Origin: an uncultured beta proteobacterium
GTDB taxonomy: Bacteria > Pseudomonadota > Gammaproteobacteria > Burkholderiales > Burkholderiaceae
Assembly: GCA_903843315.1 (NCBI GenBank)
Contig: CAIMPQ010000077.1
Location: 1 to 7,809, forward strand
Direction: 5' to 3'
Length of the DNA stretch: 7,809 nucleotides
In this document: positions 6,901 through 7,809 of the stretch, piece after piece
Position numbering within the stretch: position 1 is the stretch's first letter
Layout of the letters: the number at the start of each line of letters is the position of its first letter
Notes under the pieces: model-generated
What the model saw: the letters and a program-made list of their open reading frames with translations, nothing else
Told to the model about the DNA's origin: nothing
Databases searched by the model: none
Made by a program: the position numbers and the translations under genes

Positions 6901-7809
6901 ATGTCCGGTCTTAAAGAAGATATTTATGAACATGCATCAGCTATTTATGAAACGGTTGCTGATGACTTAAAGAGCTGGTACGGTCTATTAAAAGAGATTT
7001 GGCCGCTAGTACTATTATTAATTTTGGCCTTCGGCCTATTGGTCTGGCTTGCAAAGCCAGCCCCTCCTACAAAAGTCTTAATGGCTACAGGCACTGGGGG
7101 ATCCTATAAGGCGCTCGGTGAGGAGTATCAGGCTTACTTTGCAAAGAAGGGCATCAAAATCGAGTTAATTCAAACCCAAGGATCAATAGAGAACTTAGAG
7201 CATTTAATTGATCGTAAAGATCCTATACAAGCCGCCTTAGTTCAAGGTGGCATGATTGCATCGGATCATCTTACTGGAGTGGAATCCTTAGGCAGTATTG
7301 ATTACGAGCCAGTGTGGATTTTCTATCGAAAAAAGTTGTTTGACGAAAAACAAAAAATTCTGGATCGGGATATCGTCAAACTCAAAATTGCAATAGGACC
7401 TATCGGTAGTGGCACCCATATTCATGCTCTGAAGATGATGGAGGTGAATAATTTACCCACTAATTCACCAAATCTTCTAGCGCTCTCCAACCATGAAGGT
7501 GTAAACGCACTCGAGAAGGGTGAAATTGATGCAGTAATACTGGTAGATGGATTTAATTCCAAAAATGTGCAAAGGCTCATTCATAATCCTGATCTTCACT
7601 TAGCCACTTTCCGCAGGGCTGATGCATATACCCGCCTCTTTCCCTATTTTGAAGAGGTGACAGTCCCCATGGGTGGATTTGATTTAGGAAAAAATATACC
7701 AGAGCACGAGATACAGCTGATATCAACGACAACCAATTTATTGATAGACAATCGACTCCATCCAGCCATTCAGCTCTTGTTTTTAGAGGCCGCTAAGGAA
7801 ATCAATGGC
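6901..7809 (+). CDS. Membrane-anchored TAXI-family (TRAP transporter-type) solute-binding protein, 3'-partial
   Basis: The frame stays open from the ATG at 6901 to the window end, giving 303 residues of an unfinished protein. Residues 1-33 are polar and charged, followed by one strong hydrophobic helix (about 34-50, PLVLLLILAFGLLVWL) and then a solute-binding domain. VLMATGTGGSYKALGEEY (59-76) resembles the ligand-loop start of TAXI receptors, and further typical stretches are AALVQGG (111-117), DYEPVWIFYR (134-143) and IAIGPIGSGTH (163-173). TAXI proteins normally deliver a substrate, in studied cases often glutamate or a similar acid, to a TRAP permease; the ligand here is unknown. The long N-terminal region and lack of a signal-peptidase site suggest an anchored rather than freely periplasmic protein. 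The start has GGGGA seven bases upstream; the ATG at 6888 is out of frame. A second membrane helix or other domain may lie beyond the window. No permease gene is visible. Confidence 0.8.
   Translation, partial: MSGLKEDIYEHASAIYETVADDLKSWYGLLKEIWPLVLLLILAFGLLVWLAKPAPPTKVLMATGTGGSYKALGEEYQAYFAKKGIKIELIQTQGSIENLEHLIDRKDPIQAALVQGGMIASDHLTGVESLGSIDYEPVWIFYRKKLFDEKQKILDRDIVKLKIAIGPIGSGTHIHALKMMEVNNLPTNSPNLLALSNHEGVNALEKGEIDAVILVDGFNSKNVQRLIHNPDLHLATFRRADAYTRLFPYFEEVTVPMGGFDLGKNIPEHEIQLISTTTNLLIDNRLHPAIQLLFLEAAKEING

Noticed and set aside
1..7809. tRNA, rRNA, CRISPR array, IS element or prophage genes
   Set aside because: I saw no cloverleaf-like segments, no regularly spaced repeats, no transposase or integrase motifs and no terminal inverted repeats.

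Overview
The window looks like the chromosome of a freshwater betaproteobacterium of the Burkholderiaceae, most likely Polynucleobacter or a close relative. I infer this from the protein sequences and the moderate GC content (hand-counted lines in the large genes give about 48-53%), not from a database search. All five complete or near-complete genes and the partial last gene are on the + strand, and the coding density is high.

Positions 1-4527 encode a soluble NAD-linked formate dehydrogenase made of two subunits. The first gene runs in from the left edge. It is a fusion of a NuoE-like [2Fe-2S] domain to a NuoF-like NADH/FMN/[4Fe-4S] domain, and so joins the gamma and beta subunits. The second gene is the catalytic alpha subunit, with a ferredoxin domain, a two-[4Fe-4S] domain and a molybdopterin (Mo or W) formate dehydrogenase core with a cysteine, not selenocysteine, at the active site. 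Together they would move electrons from formate through the iron-sulfur chain to FMN and NAD+. The beta-alpha order and gamma-beta fusion resemble the two-subunit FDH1 of Methylorubrum extorquens more than the three-subunit FdsGBA enzymes. A clear intrinsic terminator at 4548-4576 closes this operon.

Positions 4591-5144 hold a compact type II toxin-antitoxin module: a ParD-like antitoxin and a RelE/ParE-like toxin whose start overlaps the antitoxin stop. A long imperfect palindrome just upstream is the likely autoregulatory operator and promoter region. Hand-counted stretches of the toxin are only 32-35% GC, well below the neighbouring genes, which suggests later acquisition.

Positions 5185-6840 encode L-aspartate oxidase (nadB), the first step of de novo NAD synthesis from aspartate; its known active-site residues are all present. 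A 60-base gap follows, with a small hairpin over the next ribosome binding site. From 6901 to the right edge is the first part of a TAXI-type solute-binding protein, held in the membrane by an N-terminal helix rather than exported with an obvious cleavable signal. No tRNA, rRNA, CRISPR array, IS element or phage gene was seen. The genes are mostly well-known families; the points most worth a second look are the missing His-Cys cluster site in the alpha subunit, the palindrome before the toxin-antitoxin pair, and the anchored TAXI protein.
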